Below, one piece after another: positions 17,212 to 25,803 of a DNA stretch of 64,000 nt (positions are counted from its first letter, which is position 1; each line of letters opens with the position of its first letter). This stretch comes from Methylobacter tundripaludum SV96 (GTDB taxonomy: Bacteria; Pseudomonadota; Gammaproteobacteria; Methylococcales; Methylomonadaceae). Made by a program: the position numbers and the translations under genes. The notes beneath the pieces were generated by a model, which saw nothing but the letters and a program-made list of their open reading frames with translations, was not told the DNA's origin and ran no database searches. The stretch is from assembly GCF_000190755.2 (NCBI RefSeq), contig NZ_JH109152.1, positions 62,001 through 126,000 on the forward strand, read 5' to 3'.

Positions 17212-18135
17212 ATGAATCCACTCCAAGTCGCCGTAGGCGTAGTCAAAAACCCGGAAGGAAAAGTCCTGATTTCCCTGCGCCATGCCGATTTGCACCAAGG
17301 CGGCCTGTGGGAATTCCCCGGCGGCAAGATTGAAGCATCGGAAACCGCAGAACAAGCGCTGGCCCGCGAACTCAAAGAAGAACTCAACATCACCGTGACA
17401 GCGGCAACCCCGTTAATTACCGTCAAGCACCAGTACCCCGACCGGTTTGTGCAGCTAAACGTTTTCTTGGTCGAGCAGTTTTCAGGCGAAGCTAAAAGCT
17501 TGGAAGGCCAGTCGTTTAAATGGGTAACACCGGCTGAACTGCAACATTACGCATTCCCCGCCGCCAACCAGCCGATTATCACCGCCGCCCGATTGCCGCA
17601 TCATTACGCGATTCTGGATGACGCAGATGAAGCCATGTTGCTGTCGAACCTGCAAAAAATATTGAACCGGGGCGTCAAGCTGATTCAGGCTAGATTGAAA
17701 ACCTTGCCTTCCGTAGACGTCGCAAAGTTTTTCGAACAGGCCTACCCGTTATGCAAACAGCAACAAGCCGTGCTGTTAATGAATTCCGCCGTTGAATGCT
17801 CAGTCGAAGTAGATGGCATCCACCTGACCAGCAGTCACTTGATGGCTTTGACCAAGCGTCCCGAAAACAGCAAGTGGTTAGCCGCATCGTGTCACAACCT
17901 TGAGCAACTGCAACAGGCGCAAAAAATAGGCGTGGATTTTGTGGTGCTGGCTCCGGTGCTGGCAACCCAAACGCATCCGGGCGCTGCATCGCTGGGCTGG
18001 GAGCAATTTGCCGACTTGGTCGCCAAGGTCAACCTGCCTGTTTACGCCCTGGGTGGCATGACCGAATCCAGCCTGACTACATCGCAGCAAAGCGGAGGCC
18101 AGGGGATAGCGGCGATCAGGGCTTTTTTGGATTGA
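17212..18135 (+). CDS. Fused Nudix hydrolase (MutT-like) and thiamine-phosphate-synthase-like protein
   Basis: Residues 1-130 are a MutT-type Nudix domain, beginning with NPLQVAVGVVKNPEGKVLIS and carrying the Nudix box GGKIEASETAEQALARELKE, which would remove 8-oxo-dGTP from the nucleotide pool. Residues ~135-307 have the ThiE/TenI barrel pattern (GVKLIQARLK, VEVDGIHLTS, WLAASCHNLEQL, VDFVVLAPVLATQTHPG, PVYALGGM). This fusion is common in gammaproteobacteria; the ThiE half often lacks full synthase residues and its activity is uncertain. The two halves probably do not share a pathway in any obvious way. Confidence 0.9.
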   Translation: MNPLQVAVGVVKNPEGKVLISLRHADLHQGGLWEFPGGKIEASETAEQALARELKEELNITVTAATPLITVKHQYPDRFVQLNVFLVEQFSGEAKSLEGQSFKWVTPAELQHYAFPAANQPIITAARLPHHYAILDDADEAMLLSNLQKILNRGVKLIQARLKTLPSVDVAKFFEQAYPLCKQQQAVLLMNSAVECSVEVDGIHLTSSHLMALTKRPENSKWLAASCHNLEQLQQAQKIGVDFVVLAPVLATQTHPGAASLGWEQFADLVAKVNLPVYALGGMTESSLTTSQQSGGQGIAAIRAFLD

Positions 18136-18140
18136 GAACT

Positions 18141-18211
18141 GTAAGATGTGGTGAGCGGTAGCGAACCGCATCAATCGCGAATGATGGGCTTTGAAGTTTC
18201 GCCCATCCTAC
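18141..18211. repeat. Short palindromic repeat between convergent genes
   Basis: Contains the hairpin GATGGGCTTTGAAGTTTCGCCCATC and begins GTAAGATGTGGTGAGCGG, ending CATCCTAC. It sits between the MutT-ThiE gene (+) and the FRG gene (-), touching the latter's stop codon, and may act as a shared terminator, though no T-run is present. Confidence 0.5.
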
Positions 18212-19536
18212 GGCGCTATATCTTTATACACGTAGTTTTTGTCAGTTTCTTTAGCCATAAGGTTATTCTTTAAAGAATCATTGAGTACACGGAGTAGCAA
18301 AAAATGCAATTCATGTCTGAGGGAGTTATTACATTCACATTCATCTAGATGCTTAATTTTTTCCCAACTATTACCATTTATTTGATACATCCAGCCTTTG
18401 GTAACGCCGTATCCTGAAATAATACAACCAACGTGTTTTACTACAAGACCATATATAGCCACAGTTGAATCTGATAGCTTTTCTACATATATCCCTTTTT
18501 CATATTCTGAATAATCTTCTACCTCTGGTATTTTAATTAATCCATCAAATTCCACTACGAAACCGCTATATTTATTAAATAACTCATTTACGTTTTCGAA
18601 GCTAAAAGGTTCGTTTCTACCAGCAAAATATGCTGCTTCTGGAATTTTGAAAAAAGGAAATTGATTAAGTGGCGAATCAATAACATCTTTATCATCTGCA
18701 AGCCAAAATTCTTTATAAAAAGCAGCTTCTGTTACATTTCTTGACCCAGCATCATATTCAGGTAGCTCTAAGCTCCTTTTATATATATGCAAATTAGCTT
18801 TAGGACATTTCTCTATCCAATAAATTTTAAGAAGTCCTTTTAGAATATGGTCTTCTTGACGATTTGGAAATAAATCAAGCGTATTCTTAATTCCATTTTC
18901 TTGGTAAAAGTTAAGCAATACGTCATGCTCAACCATTAAATGCGCACAAATTGATTCAGGTGGTAAACGACCATTTATCGTACTGACAAGGCACGCATTT
19001 TGTGCATGAAATCTCAATCGGGGACTATTACTTTTAATTTGAGTTAAATCACATACATCAATGTTCAATTCTTCTAATACTGAAGTATCAATTACATAAA
19101 TATGACCTACGTCATTATTGTCAGAATAACTTGCAGCCTTGTATTCTAACCATACCAATTCGTCAAATGAATGTTGAAAATGGCTGTCAATTTTTTCTTC
19201 GTATTTATTTGCTGCAAACCAACAAGCAATATGTGCTGATTTGGTTACATCTATAAAAAAAGATTGGTAGCCATAATGTTGAAGGACGGCTTGCGAAACT
19301 TCTGTGGTGATATAGTGATAGTCAAGAAAACAAAATGCTCTCAATAAAGCTCTTGAATAATGCGACCATTTAAACGTTAGAGGTGGAGCACAGCCATTTC
19401 TGGCAAAAGATGATTTTATGCTAACTTTCCCATTATCATCGAAATGTTTGGTTTGCCCTCTAAAAAAGTAACCATTTTTATATTTGGATAAATGAAGTTT
19501 TAATTCATCTTGTGTTGATATTTTTATTTCTTCCAT
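18208..19536 (-). CDS. FRG domain-containing protein
   Basis: A 442-residue protein. The N-terminal half shows the FRG domain: GYFFRGQTKHF at about 22-32, then VLQHYGYQSFFIDVTKSAHIACWFAANKYEE (quoted in parts: QHYGYQSFFIDVT, SAHIACWFAA). The C-terminal half is not recognised. The gene is visibly AT-rich compared with its neighbours, which suggests recent transfer. It starts 15 bases after a nucleotidyltransferase antitoxin-like gene, so the two form an operon. FRG proteins often appear in defence islands and are suspected effectors, but their biochemistry is poorly known; a toxin role here is inference. Confidence 0.8.
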   Translation of the reverse strand: MEEIKISTQDELKLHLSKYKNGYFFRGQTKHFDDNGKVSIKSSFARNGCAPPLTFKWSHYSRALLRAFCFLDYHYITTEVSQAVLQHYGYQSFFIDVTKSAHIACWFAANKYEEKIDSHFQHSFDELVWLEYKAASYSDNNDVGHIYVIDTSVLEELNIDVCDLTQIKSNSPRLRFHAQNACLVSTINGRLPPESICAHLMVEHDVLLNFYQENGIKNTLDLFPNRQEDHILKGLLKIYWIEKCPKANLHIYKRSLELPEYDAGSRNVTEAAFYKEFWLADDKDVIDSPLNQFPFFKIPEAAYFAGRNEPFSFENVNELFNKYSGFVVEFDGLIKIPEVEDYSEYEKGIYVEKLSDSTVAIYGLVVKHVGCIISGYGVTKGWMYQINGNSWEKIKHLDECECNNSLRHELHFLLLRVLNDSLKNNLMAKETDKNYVYKDIAP

Positions 19537-19551
19537 TAACGCTCTACCGGT

Positions 19552-19842
19552 TCAGACATTGATGGCTTCCTTTTCAATAAATGGGCGTAACTCCGGGCGC
19601 AAGGCTTTTTCGGTGACCAGATCGACCGGACACCCTAACTGGTCTTCCAGGTAGAATTGCACGCCAAAATAGCGCGCCGAGGTAGCAGGTCCATCAAATC
19701 CAATCAGAATATCCACATCGCTATTGTCACGTGCATCATCACGTGCGGTCGAACCGAATAATGCCATTTGGGTAACGCCAAACTGCTGGGTTAAGATGGG
19801 TTTGATTTTTTTGAGTATGGTTAGGGCATTGTTGCGTTTCAT
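19552..19842 (-). CDS. MNT-type minimal nucleotidyltransferase (antitoxin-like)
   Basis: A 96-residue protein with the minimal nucleotidyltransferase signature LFGSTARDDARDNSDVDILIGF: GSxAR, then the DxD metal pair, and a third acidic residue in CPVDLV. MntA-type proteins of this size are usually antitoxins that AMPylate a HEPN toxin. Here no HEPN gene is adjacent; the FRG gene lies 15 bases downstream in the same operon, so the FRG protein may be the partner. Family identity is firm, partnership is inferred. Confidence 0.88.
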   Translation of the reverse strand: MKRNNALTILKKIKPILTQQFGVTQMALFGSTARDDARDNSDVDILIGFDGPATSARYFGVQFYLEDQLGCPVDLVTEKALRPELRPFIEKEAINV

Positions 19843-19958
19843 GGTGCTTTTCTCAATGATAGCAAGCTATCAAAAGGCTTATATATCCAGTGTACCAAAA
19901 AAATCGAGGCTGACCTGGAGGAATTTTAAAGACGCTCTTAAGCATGTCGGCAGGTGCC

Positions 19959-20010
19959 CTCTATAAAAGGTCAATACCATGTTAATATTGATAACTGGAA
20001 TATTTTTCGC
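19959..20010 (+). repeat. Direct repeat copy A flanking the RelBE-type pair
   Basis: Starts CTCTATAAAAG and includes ATGTTAATATTG; about three quarters of bases match copy B at 20634-20686. It lies upstream of the antitoxin gene. The rest of the 19843-20086 gap has no gene. Confidence 0.6.
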
Positions 20011-20086
20011 AGCCCTAATGAATCTTCGCTTCCTCGCGTAGGAACAATGAAACTAGCCGCAAGAACGACACCAAGGGGATTAAACA

Positions 20087-20305
20087 ATGACAGCAGTGAT
20101 TCTTGACGAACAACTTGACAGACAATTTAGTCAGCTGGCTAAACAAGCGCATATCTCCATAGATCAAGCCGTTAATGATGCCTTGCGCGAATATTTAGCC
20201 GATTACAGTGATGCCCAGTTTGCAGAAAAGGCGCTGGATGAACTCAGTAACAATGAAGATGAGTTGATTGACTGGAGCGAGGCTAAAAAAAGCCTTTATG
20301 AGTAA
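20087..20305 (+). CDS. RelB/CopG-like antitoxin
   Basis: A 72-residue protein whose first half (MTAVILDEQLDRQFSQLAKQ then SIDQAVNDALREYL) reads as a ribbon-helix-helix DNA-binding fold, followed by an acidic tail (ELSNNEDELIDWSEAKKSLYE) that would wrap the toxin. It overlaps the toxin gene by 8 bases, the standard arrangement. The protein probably represses its own operon. I cannot tell the exact subfamily. Confidence 0.85.
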   Translation: MTAVILDEQLDRQFSQLAKQAHISIDQAVNDALREYLADYSDAQFAEKALDELSNNEDELIDWSEAKKSLYE

Positions 20306-20567
20306 ATGGCGAGTCAAGTTAAAGGGCAGTGCGGCTAAATCGTTAAAATCACTCGATACCGGTACAAAGCAGCGAATTGAACGGTTTATAGGCCAGCTCA
20401 TCGAAACTGATAATCCACGTTCGCACGGTAAAGCGCTGCAAGGAAAGCGATATGCCGGATTATGGCGTTATCGAATTGGAGATTATCGGCTGATTTGTCA
20501 GATAAAAGACAGCGAGTTAATTATCCTGTTGTTGGAAATTGGACATCGTAAGGATGTTTATAAGTAA
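20298..20567 (+). CDS. RelE/ParE-family toxin
   Basis: The ATG at 20298 gives 89 residues: KWRVKLKGSAAKSLKSLD, then GKALQGKRYAGLWRYRIGDYRLICQI and LLLEIGHRKDVYK. The pattern G-L-W-R-Y-R-x-G-D-Y-R-L and the final H-R-x-D-V-Y are typical of RelE-type mRNA interferases that cut mRNA in the ribosome. It is intact and paired with its antitoxin. The pair sits between two direct repeats just upstream of moaA. Confidence 0.92.
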   Translation: MSKWRVKLKGSAAKSLKSLDTGTKQRIERFIGQLIETDNPRSHGKALQGKRYAGLWRYRIGDYRLICQIKDSELIILLLEIGHRKDVYK

Positions 20568-20633
20568 TCCATCATTACCCGTTCCGCAACGGGGCAACTG
20601 TTTTCAAACTGGATGGTCAGGGACATAGAAGCT

Positions 20634-20686
20634 CTCTATAAAAGCCCAATACTATGTTAATATTGGTGTCTTGGATTTTTTATCGC
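20634..20686 (+). repeat. Direct repeat copy B, moaA upstream region
   Basis: CTCTATAAAAGCCCAATACT, ATGTTAATATTG and a T-rich end match copy A at 19959-20010. Lying directly before the moaA ATG (20694), it is probably the native moaA leader, with copy A its duplicate on the other side of the toxin pair. Confidence 0.6.
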
Positions 20687-20693
20687 TGCGCCA

Positions 20694-21698
20694 ATGACTA
20701 AGTCTCCCCCCGCCCAATTAATCGACCGCTTCGGCAGAACCGTTGATTATTTGAGAATCTCGATTACCGACCGCTGTGATTTCCGCTGCCTGTACTGCAT
20801 GGCTGAAGACATGACCTTCTTGCCGCGCGCGCAGGTTTTGACGCTGGAAGAGATTTATACGTTGGCGCAAGCCTTCGCCGAATTGGGCGTGAAGAAAATC
20901 AGGATCACCGGCGGCGAACCTTTGGTTAGGAAGGGGGCGGTGGAGCTGTTGCAAAATATCGGACATATTGAAAGTCTGAATGAGCTGGTGATAACGACCA
21001 ACGGCTCCCAGCTTGAAACGATGGCGGCGTCTTTAAAAGAGGCGGGCGTAAAACGCATCAATATCAGCCTGGATACGTTGGATGCCGACAAGTTTAAGGC
21101 GATAACCCGAACCGGCGATTTGCACCAGGTGCTTAGAGGCATTCAGGCTGCCAAGGCGGCAGGCTTTGAGCGGATAAAAATCAATGCGGTCATTCTTAAG
21201 GATAGAAACCATACCGAAGTGAATGACTTGGTTCAGTTTGCGGTCGATAACGGTATCGACATCAGCTTTATCGAGGAAATGCCGCTGGGTGTCGTCAGTC
21301 AGCATGACCGGGCTGATGCTTATTATTCCAGCGATTTGATCAAGGTCGATTTGGCAGAGAATTTCACTTTAGTCGCCACGCCTGAAAAAACAGGCGGGCC
21401 GTCAAATTATTTTAATGTGGCAGGCACACAAACCCGCGTCGGTTTTATTTCTCCGCACAGCGAGAATTTTTGCAGCACCTGTAACCGGGTGCGCTTAACC
21501 GTTGAAGGGCGCTTGCTGTTATGTTTGGGCAATGAGCATTCGGTCGATTTAAAGCAAGTTATCAGGGCTAATCCGGGCGACATGGCGGTGCTGAAACAGG
21601 CCATTGTTGACGCGATGCTGATTAAGCCGGAAAAACACGAATTTAATATTAACGAGCAGCCGGTTATATTGCGTTATATGAATATGACGGGGGGCTAG
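20694..21698 (+). CDS. moaA: GTP 3',8-cyclase MoaA
   Basis: Radical SAM enzyme for the first step of molybdenum cofactor synthesis, turning GTP into 3',8-cyclo-GTP. The N-terminal cluster motif CDFRCLYC (Cys 28, 32, 35), the SAM region ITGGEPLVRKG, and the C-terminal cluster region FCSTCNRVRLT with a further Cys in LLLCLG are all present. The protein ends MTGG, the two-glycine tail that MoaA needs for catalysis. At 334 residues it is full length. No other moa gene is in the window. Confidence 0.96.
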   Translation: MTKSPPAQLIDRFGRTVDYLRISITDRCDFRCLYCMAEDMTFLPRAQVLTLEEIYTLAQAFAELGVKKIRITGGEPLVRKGAVELLQNIGHIESLNELVITTNGSQLETMAASLKEAGVKRINISLDTLDADKFKAITRTGDLHQVLRGIQAAKAAGFERIKINAVILKDRNHTEVNDLVQFAVDNGIDISFIEEMPLGVVSQHDRADAYYSSDLIKVDLAENFTLVATPEKTGGPSNYFNVAGTQTRVGFISPHSENFCSTCNRVRLTVEGRLLLCLGNEHSVDLKQVIRANPGDMAVLKQAIVDAMLIKPEKHEFNINEQPVILRYMNMTGG

Positions 21699-21800
21699 GG
21701 GCGAAAGGCACAAGAGGAAATCCCCTTGAACATTTCACCCTGTAACTTTTATTGACACCCTACTGGAGCTTAAGAATCATCAGTCCAGATAGGCTATGGC

Positions 21801-21920
21801 GTAGGCCGGAATAAGGCCATCCAAGCGCGTAGCGCGAGGTGGCGTTTCCGGCGAATTCGGAAGGTGTTTGCCGGAAACGCCAGTTCTCGCTGCCGCTCGA
21901 ACCGACTTATTCCGGCCTAC
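21801..21920. repeat. Palindromic repeat element
   Basis: The outer arms GTAGGCCGGAATAAGG and CTTATTCCGGCCTAC are inverted copies; inside, GGCGTTTCCGGC pairs with GCCGGAAACGCC. It is non-coding and lies in the 425-base gap between moaA and the helicase gene. Confidence 0.75.
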
Positions 21921-21972
21921 AGCAGGGCTGAAGGTGCGCTCCATACGTATTAACTTAAGCACATTGGTTAGT

Positions 21973-22035
21973 TCACCACGAAGACACGAAGAGCGCGAAG
22001 TTAATTTCTTCGCGCTCTTCGTGTCTTCGTGGTGA
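21973..22035. repeat. Perfect 28-bp inverted repeat (CACGAAG family)
   Basis: Arms at 21973-22000 and 22008-22035 match perfectly over 28 bases around a 7-base loop (TTAATTT). The arms are built of CACGAAG-type units, as in the worn copy at 15696-15757. It could form a very stable RNA hairpin about 90 bases before the helicase start codon, but it is most likely a dispersed repeat. Confidence 0.85.
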
Positions 22036-22123
22036 TATTTTTTAAGTTTTAACGGCCTGCCGTTCCCCATTCCAACACTCATGATCTTGTGATCATGAAC
22101 GATTTTTTTATTAGAGGTTCCAA

Positions 22124-23449
22124 ATGTCTTTCGCCCAGCTCGGTTTAGCCGACGAACTCCTTAAAGCCGTAGCCGATCAAGGCTATGTCACTCCTACACC
22201 GGTACAGCAAAAAGCGATTCCCTTGATCCTTGAAGGCAAGGACGTGTTGGCAGGCGCACAAACCGGAACCGGAAAAACCGCCAGTTTTACCTTGCCGTTA
22301 TTGCAACGGCTGGCCGAGAATCACGATCCGCATCAAAAACCGCGCCGCGTTCGCGCACTGATTTTAGTGCCGACCCGTGAACTGGCCGCGCAGGTCTATG
22401 AAAGCGTAAAAACTTACGGCGCACATTTACCGTTCCATGCGGAAGCGGTGGTCGGCGGCGCGAGTATCGGCATCCAGACCCGTCAATTACGCCGGGGTTG
22501 CGACATCGTGGTGGCGACGCCGGGGCGCTTGATCGACCATGTGCAGCAGCGCAATATCAACCTGTCCAACGTGGAAGTGCTGGTGCTGGATGAAGCGGAT
22601 CGTATGCTCGATATGGGCTTTTTGCCCGATATTAAGCAACTGATGGCGCTGATACCCAAGAAACGGCAGAGCCTGTTGTTTTCTGCGACTGTGCCCAATG
22701 CGATCAAATCGCTGGCCGCGCAGTTGTTGAACAATCCCGTTGAAGTCGAAGTCGCCAAGCAAAATGCTACGGCTGAAAATGTCGCGGAACGGGTTTACGG
22801 CATCGGCCGCGAGTACAAGCGCGAATTATTGTCCTACCTGATCGGCAGCAATAATTGGAAGCAGGTTTTGGTTTTTGTTCGCACCAAACACGGAGCCGAT
22901 CGTCTGGAAAAGCAGCTGATTGAGGACGGCATCCGTACGGCGGCGTTGCATGGCGATAAAACGCAGGGCGCACGCAACAAGGCGCTGGAGCAGTTTAAAA
23001 CCGGCAAGGTTTCGGTATTGGTTGCGACCGATATTGCCGCGCGCGGTCTGGATATTGACGACTTGCCGCATGTGGTGAATTTCGATGTGCCGCAGGTGCC
23101 GGAAGATTATATTCACCGCATTGGGCGTACCGGACGGGCCGGCGCCAATGGCGAGGCCTTGTCGCTGGTGTGTCCGGAAGAAGCCTGGATGCTGGTGGAA
23201 ATTGAGAAACTGCTTAAGCGGCAAATCCCGCGTGTGGCCGATACTGGCTATGAGCCTGTTTCACTGAAAGTGATCGATGCGCCTAAAAAGAACGCACCCA
23301 ATAAAACGACCGGCAAAAAGGATATGCGGCATACCAAAAAACCGGCGGCTCGCGGCGCCAAACCAACGGTTCGTGGGGTTAAACAGCCTGACAGTAAGCG
23401 GATCGAATCAAGAGGTAAGGGAAGATCCGGTTCAAGAGGGAAAGTTTAA
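22124..23449 (+). CDS. rhlE: DEAD-box RNA helicase, RhlE type
   Basis: ATP-dependent RNA unwinding enzyme for RNA turnover or ribosome assembly. Motifs in order: Q motif ([11 protein letters not shown]), Walker [26 protein letters not shown] in [26 protein letters not shown], and [10 protein letters not shown]. The C-terminal ~70 residues are a basic Lys/Arg/Gly tail ([19 protein letters not shown]...) for RNA binding. At 441 residues the length fits RhlE. Assignment to RhlE over other DEAD-box types rests on the opening [16 protein letters not shown] and the overall length. Confidence 0.9.
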   Translation: MSFAQLGLADELLKAVADQGYVTPTPVQQKAIPLILEGKDVLAGAQTGTGKTASFTLPLLQRLAENHDPHQKPRRVRALILVPTRELAAQVYESVKTYGAHLPFHAEAVVGGASIGIQTRQLRRGCDIVVATPGRLIDHVQQRNINLSNVEVLVLDEADRMLDMGFLPDIKQLMALIPKKRQSLLFSATVPNAIKSLAAQLLNNPVEVEVAKQNATAENVAERVYGIGREYKRELLSYLIGSNNWKQVLVFVRTKHGADRLEKQLIEDGIRTAALHGDKTQGARNKALEQFKTGKVSVLVATDIAARGLDIDDLPHVVNFDVPQVPEDYIHRIGRTGRAGANGEALSLVCPEEAWMLVEIEKLLKRQIPRVADTGYEPVSLKVIDAPKKNAPNKTTGKKDMRHTKKPAARGAKPTVRGVKQPDSKRIESRGKGRSGSRGKV

Positions 23450-23467
23450 GGCAAATATGCCTTAAAC
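23444..23467. terminator. Hairpin at the helicase stop codon
   Basis: GTTTAAGGC and GCCTTAAAC form a perfect 9-bp stem with a 6-base loop, and the TAA of the helicase lies in the left arm. There is no T-run, so it is weak as an intrinsic terminator, but it is placed between two convergent genes. Confidence 0.35.
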
Positions 23468-23475
23468 GGTGTGAC

Positions 23476-23775
23476 TTATTCCTGAACCAATATCCAGGGT
23501 TTGACGACAACGGCCCATACCTCGGCGTCAGCCTCAAACCAGTCGGCTGCCTGTTGGTCGGAGACCAAAGCAACTTGATTGCTTTGCATCCATAACGCAA
23601 CCTGGTCTTTATTGTCGATGGAAAACTGGTAGGCCACATCGACTAAATCCAGGTCTGATGCAACAAATACCGCAGCGCCGGCGGCAAAAAAGCGTTGCAG
23701 TTCCTTCCAGGCAATTTGCGATGTTTCCAGATTTACTTTTTCTCTGGCAATGTCGCAACCGTTTGATTCGTTCAT
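23476..23775 (-). CDS. DUF2288 family protein
   Basis: A 99-residue conserved protein of unknown function: KVNLETSQIAWKELQRFFAAG, then LDLVDVAYQFSIDNKDQV and VWAVVVKPWILVQE. The length and the whole pattern agree with DUF2288. It is a single gene on the minus strand, convergent with the helicase gene. No catalytic motif is visible. Confidence 0.85.
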   Translation of the reverse strand: MNESNGCDIAREKVNLETSQIAWKELQRFFAAGAAVFVASDLDLVDVAYQFSIDNKDQVALWMQSNQVALVSDQQAADWFEADAEVWAVVVKPWILVQE

Positions 23776-23896
23776 GATTTTCTCTTTGTTGTGGGTAGGT
23801 AGTGTGTTATTTACACATTTGAATTAGTGTCGTTATCTGCTCTGCTGTTATTCTATAGCTTGCGATTATAAATTACTAAATCAAGAGAGATAAATC

Positions 23897-24760
23897 ATGT
23901 CGTTTTTTGAGTCAATAACAAAGAAATCCAAGTTAAAAGCCGCCATAAAACAAACAACGGAGGCGCGCAGCAGCGATGGCCATACGGCCGATCAACTGTT
24001 TAAAAAAGTTTATCAGGATTATGCCGAAGTTGTTGCTAACGAGCCGTTGATTGCTGAAGCTTTATATAATTGGGGACTTGCTTTGTTGCATCAGGCGAGA
24101 ACCAAGTCGGGTGAGGCTGCGGCCAATCTTTATCAGGATGCCATTGCTAAATTCTCCTTTTGCTTGACTATTGAGCCCGCTTATCTAGGCGCGGCATTGG
24201 ATGGCGGTGTTGCTTATATGGAATTGGCTCGTGTTAAAGCGGTTGAAGCCAATGATAGTTTATATGAACGGGCCAAAAGCTATTTCGAAAAGGCCAATGC
24301 GATTCAGGCCGGATCGGCTTCTTATAATGTAGCTTGTATTTATGGCTTGCGAAGCGAGAAAGAAGGCTGCCTGAATGCGTTGGAAATCTCTAAAAACAAG
24401 GGCTATTTACCGGTCGTCGCCGATATTATTGCTGACCCGGATCTTGATCGCGTTAAGCATCAGGACTGGTTTGTCGACTTTATGGAATCTTTAAATAAAA
24501 AACCGGAAGCGGCTGTTGAAGTTAGCGAGGCCGTTGTCAAAGAGGCCGCTTTGAATGAAAAAGCCGACATTGTGGAAAATCCTGTTGTTGCCGATACGCC
24601 GATAATTGAAAAGGTCGAAGATGATTCTGTGGAAGATGCCTCCGCTGTTGCCGAACCCGAAGTCGTAGAGCATAACGCGCTAGTCGCTGAAGATGCGGCA
24701 GTACCTGAAAAAACCGAAGTTGCGGCTGAAGCCGATGTCGTAGCGGAAGAAGTCAAGTAG
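23897..24760 (+). CDS. TPR-containing protein with acidic C-terminal tail
   Basis: Residues ~35-180 show tetratricopeptide-like helices (EALYNWGLALLHQA..., AKFSFCLTIEPAYLGAALDGGVAYMELA..., YFEKANAIQAGSASYNVAC). After ~195 the tail is made almost only of Ala, Glu, Val and Asp (VVKEAALNEKADIVE...), with low complexity. There is no signal peptide, so it is probably a cytoplasmic scaffold. It is followed after two bases by a LprI-like gene, so they may be co-transcribed. Function unknown. Confidence 0.75.
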   Translation: MSFFESITKKSKLKAAIKQTTEARSSDGHTADQLFKKVYQDYAEVVANEPLIAEALYNWGLALLHQARTKSGEAAANLYQDAIAKFSFCLTIEPAYLGAALDGGVAYMELARVKAVEANDSLYERAKSYFEKANAIQAGSASYNVACIYGLRSEKEGCLNALEISKNKGYLPVVADIIADPDLDRVKHQDWFVDFMESLNKKPEAAVEVSEAVVKEAALNEKADIVENPVVADTPIIEKVEDDSVEDASAVAEPEVVEHNALVAEDAAVPEKTEVAAEADVVAEEVK

Positions 24761-24762
24761 TG

Positions 24763-25161
24763 ATGTCTTCCTTTAGACATGTGGTAATTGCGGGGTTGAT
24801 GGCCGCAATAGTTCAACCGGTCCTTGCCGCTGATGAGGGTTTAAGTCAAACATTCGCAACCTGTATGGATCAAGCCGGTGGCGTTACGCCATCAATGGTT
24901 GAATGCATGAATGCGGAAACGGAACGGCAAGATGTGAGGTTAAACAAGACTTATAAGGATATTATGGCCGGCCTTTCTCCTGAACGTAAGAAGCAGTTGC
25001 AGGAAGCCCAACGCTTATGGCTTAAATACAGAAAGGCTAACTGTGACTTTTATTACGATCCTGATGGTGGAACGATAGCCAGGGTCAGTGCAAACGATTG
25101 TTTCATGTCCGCTACGGCGGCGCGGGCTAAGGAATTAGAGGCTTTTAAGCAGCAGGAATGA
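24763..25161 (+). CDS. Exported DUF1311/LprI-like protein
   Basis: The ATG at 24763 gives 132 residues with a clear signal peptide (FRHVVIAGLMAAIVQPVLAADE, cut after LAA). The mature part has the LprI N-terminal pattern: four cysteines, TYKDIMAGLSPERKKQLQEAQ, and LWLKYRKANCDFYY. Such periplasmic proteins are linked to lysozyme inhibition in some bacteria, but most members are unstudied. It lies two bases after the TPR gene. Confidence 0.85.
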   Translation: MSSFRHVVIAGLMAAIVQPVLAADEGLSQTFATCMDQAGGVTPSMVECMNAETERQDVRLNKTYKDIMAGLSPERKKQLQEAQRLWLKYRKANCDFYYDPDGGTIARVSANDCFMSATAARAKELEAFKQQE

Positions 25162-25167
25162 AAAAAA

Positions 25168-25734
25168 TCATGGGTTAACCGGGTAACACGCCGCTAATAA
25201 AGCCTGCATTTTAGCTAATCCCAGTTTTCGGGTTAATTCGATATTGTGTTGCGGGATGTTTTCCGGATCGGGGTGGCTGGCTACGGCCCGGTCTAGGCTG
25301 GTTTCCCGTAGCAAGTGCAGCATGGGGTAGGGTGAGCGATTGGTGTAGTTTGCGGCGTCGTCCGGATCGCTACCTTGAAAGCAGTAATCAGGATGGAAAC
25401 TTGCCAACTGGTAAGTGCCTTCATAGCCTTGTTCAATCAACAGCGATTCGGCGATTTCAACAAAATCCAGGTAGTCGTTGAATTCTGCAAACGCATCTGC
25501 ATAAATCAGCAGCGTGGTTTCAATGCCGGATTCGGTATCCAGTCGATCACATTCAAGTATCAGGTTCAGCAAGCATTGTTCGATTTCTGTGTCGCGATCG
25601 ACGCTGAAGTGAATACTGCCTCGTTCCAGTTCGCGCCTTGCGAACGGGCAGATGCTGTGCTCAATGATGACGGATTTTAACCACGTTATTGTTGCGGCTT
25701 TAACGTGTTGATCGGGCAGGGTTTTATGGGTCAT
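25168..25734 (-). CDS. DUF1415 family protein
   Basis: A 188-residue conserved cytoplasmic protein of unknown function: WLKSVIIEHSICPFARRE near the start, a central FAEFNDYLDFVE, and FHPDYCFQGSDPDDAANYTNRSPYPM in pieces (FHPDYCF, NRSPYPMLHLLRE) in the second half. The conserved CPFA and the His/Cys/Asp residues may form a metal or active site, but this is unproven. The upstream gene on the same strand (CBS protein) is separated from it by a terminator. Confidence 0.88.
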   Translation of the reverse strand: MTHKTLPDQHVKAATITWLKSVIIEHSICPFARRELERGSIHFSVDRDTEIEQCLLNLILECDRLDTESGIETTLLIYADAFAEFNDYLDFVEIAESLLIEQGYEGTYQLASFHPDYCFQGSDPDDAANYTNRSPYPMLHLLRETSLDRAVASHPDPENIPQHNIELTRKLGLAKMQALLAACYPVNP

Positions 25735-25751
25735 GGTTGGTTGCCGGTTAA

Positions 25752-25785
25752 AACAAAAAAGCCCCGTTACCTAGGGGCTTTTGGG
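25752..25785 (-). terminator. Intrinsic terminator after the CBS gene
   Basis: On the minus strand AAAAGCCCC, loop, GGGGCTTTTTTG forms a stem of six bases followed by a T-run. It lies 20-50 bases past the stop of the CBS gene and before the DUF1415 gene. Confidence 0.85.
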
Positions 25786-25803
25786 GTGACGCAAGCTGCA
25801 TTA

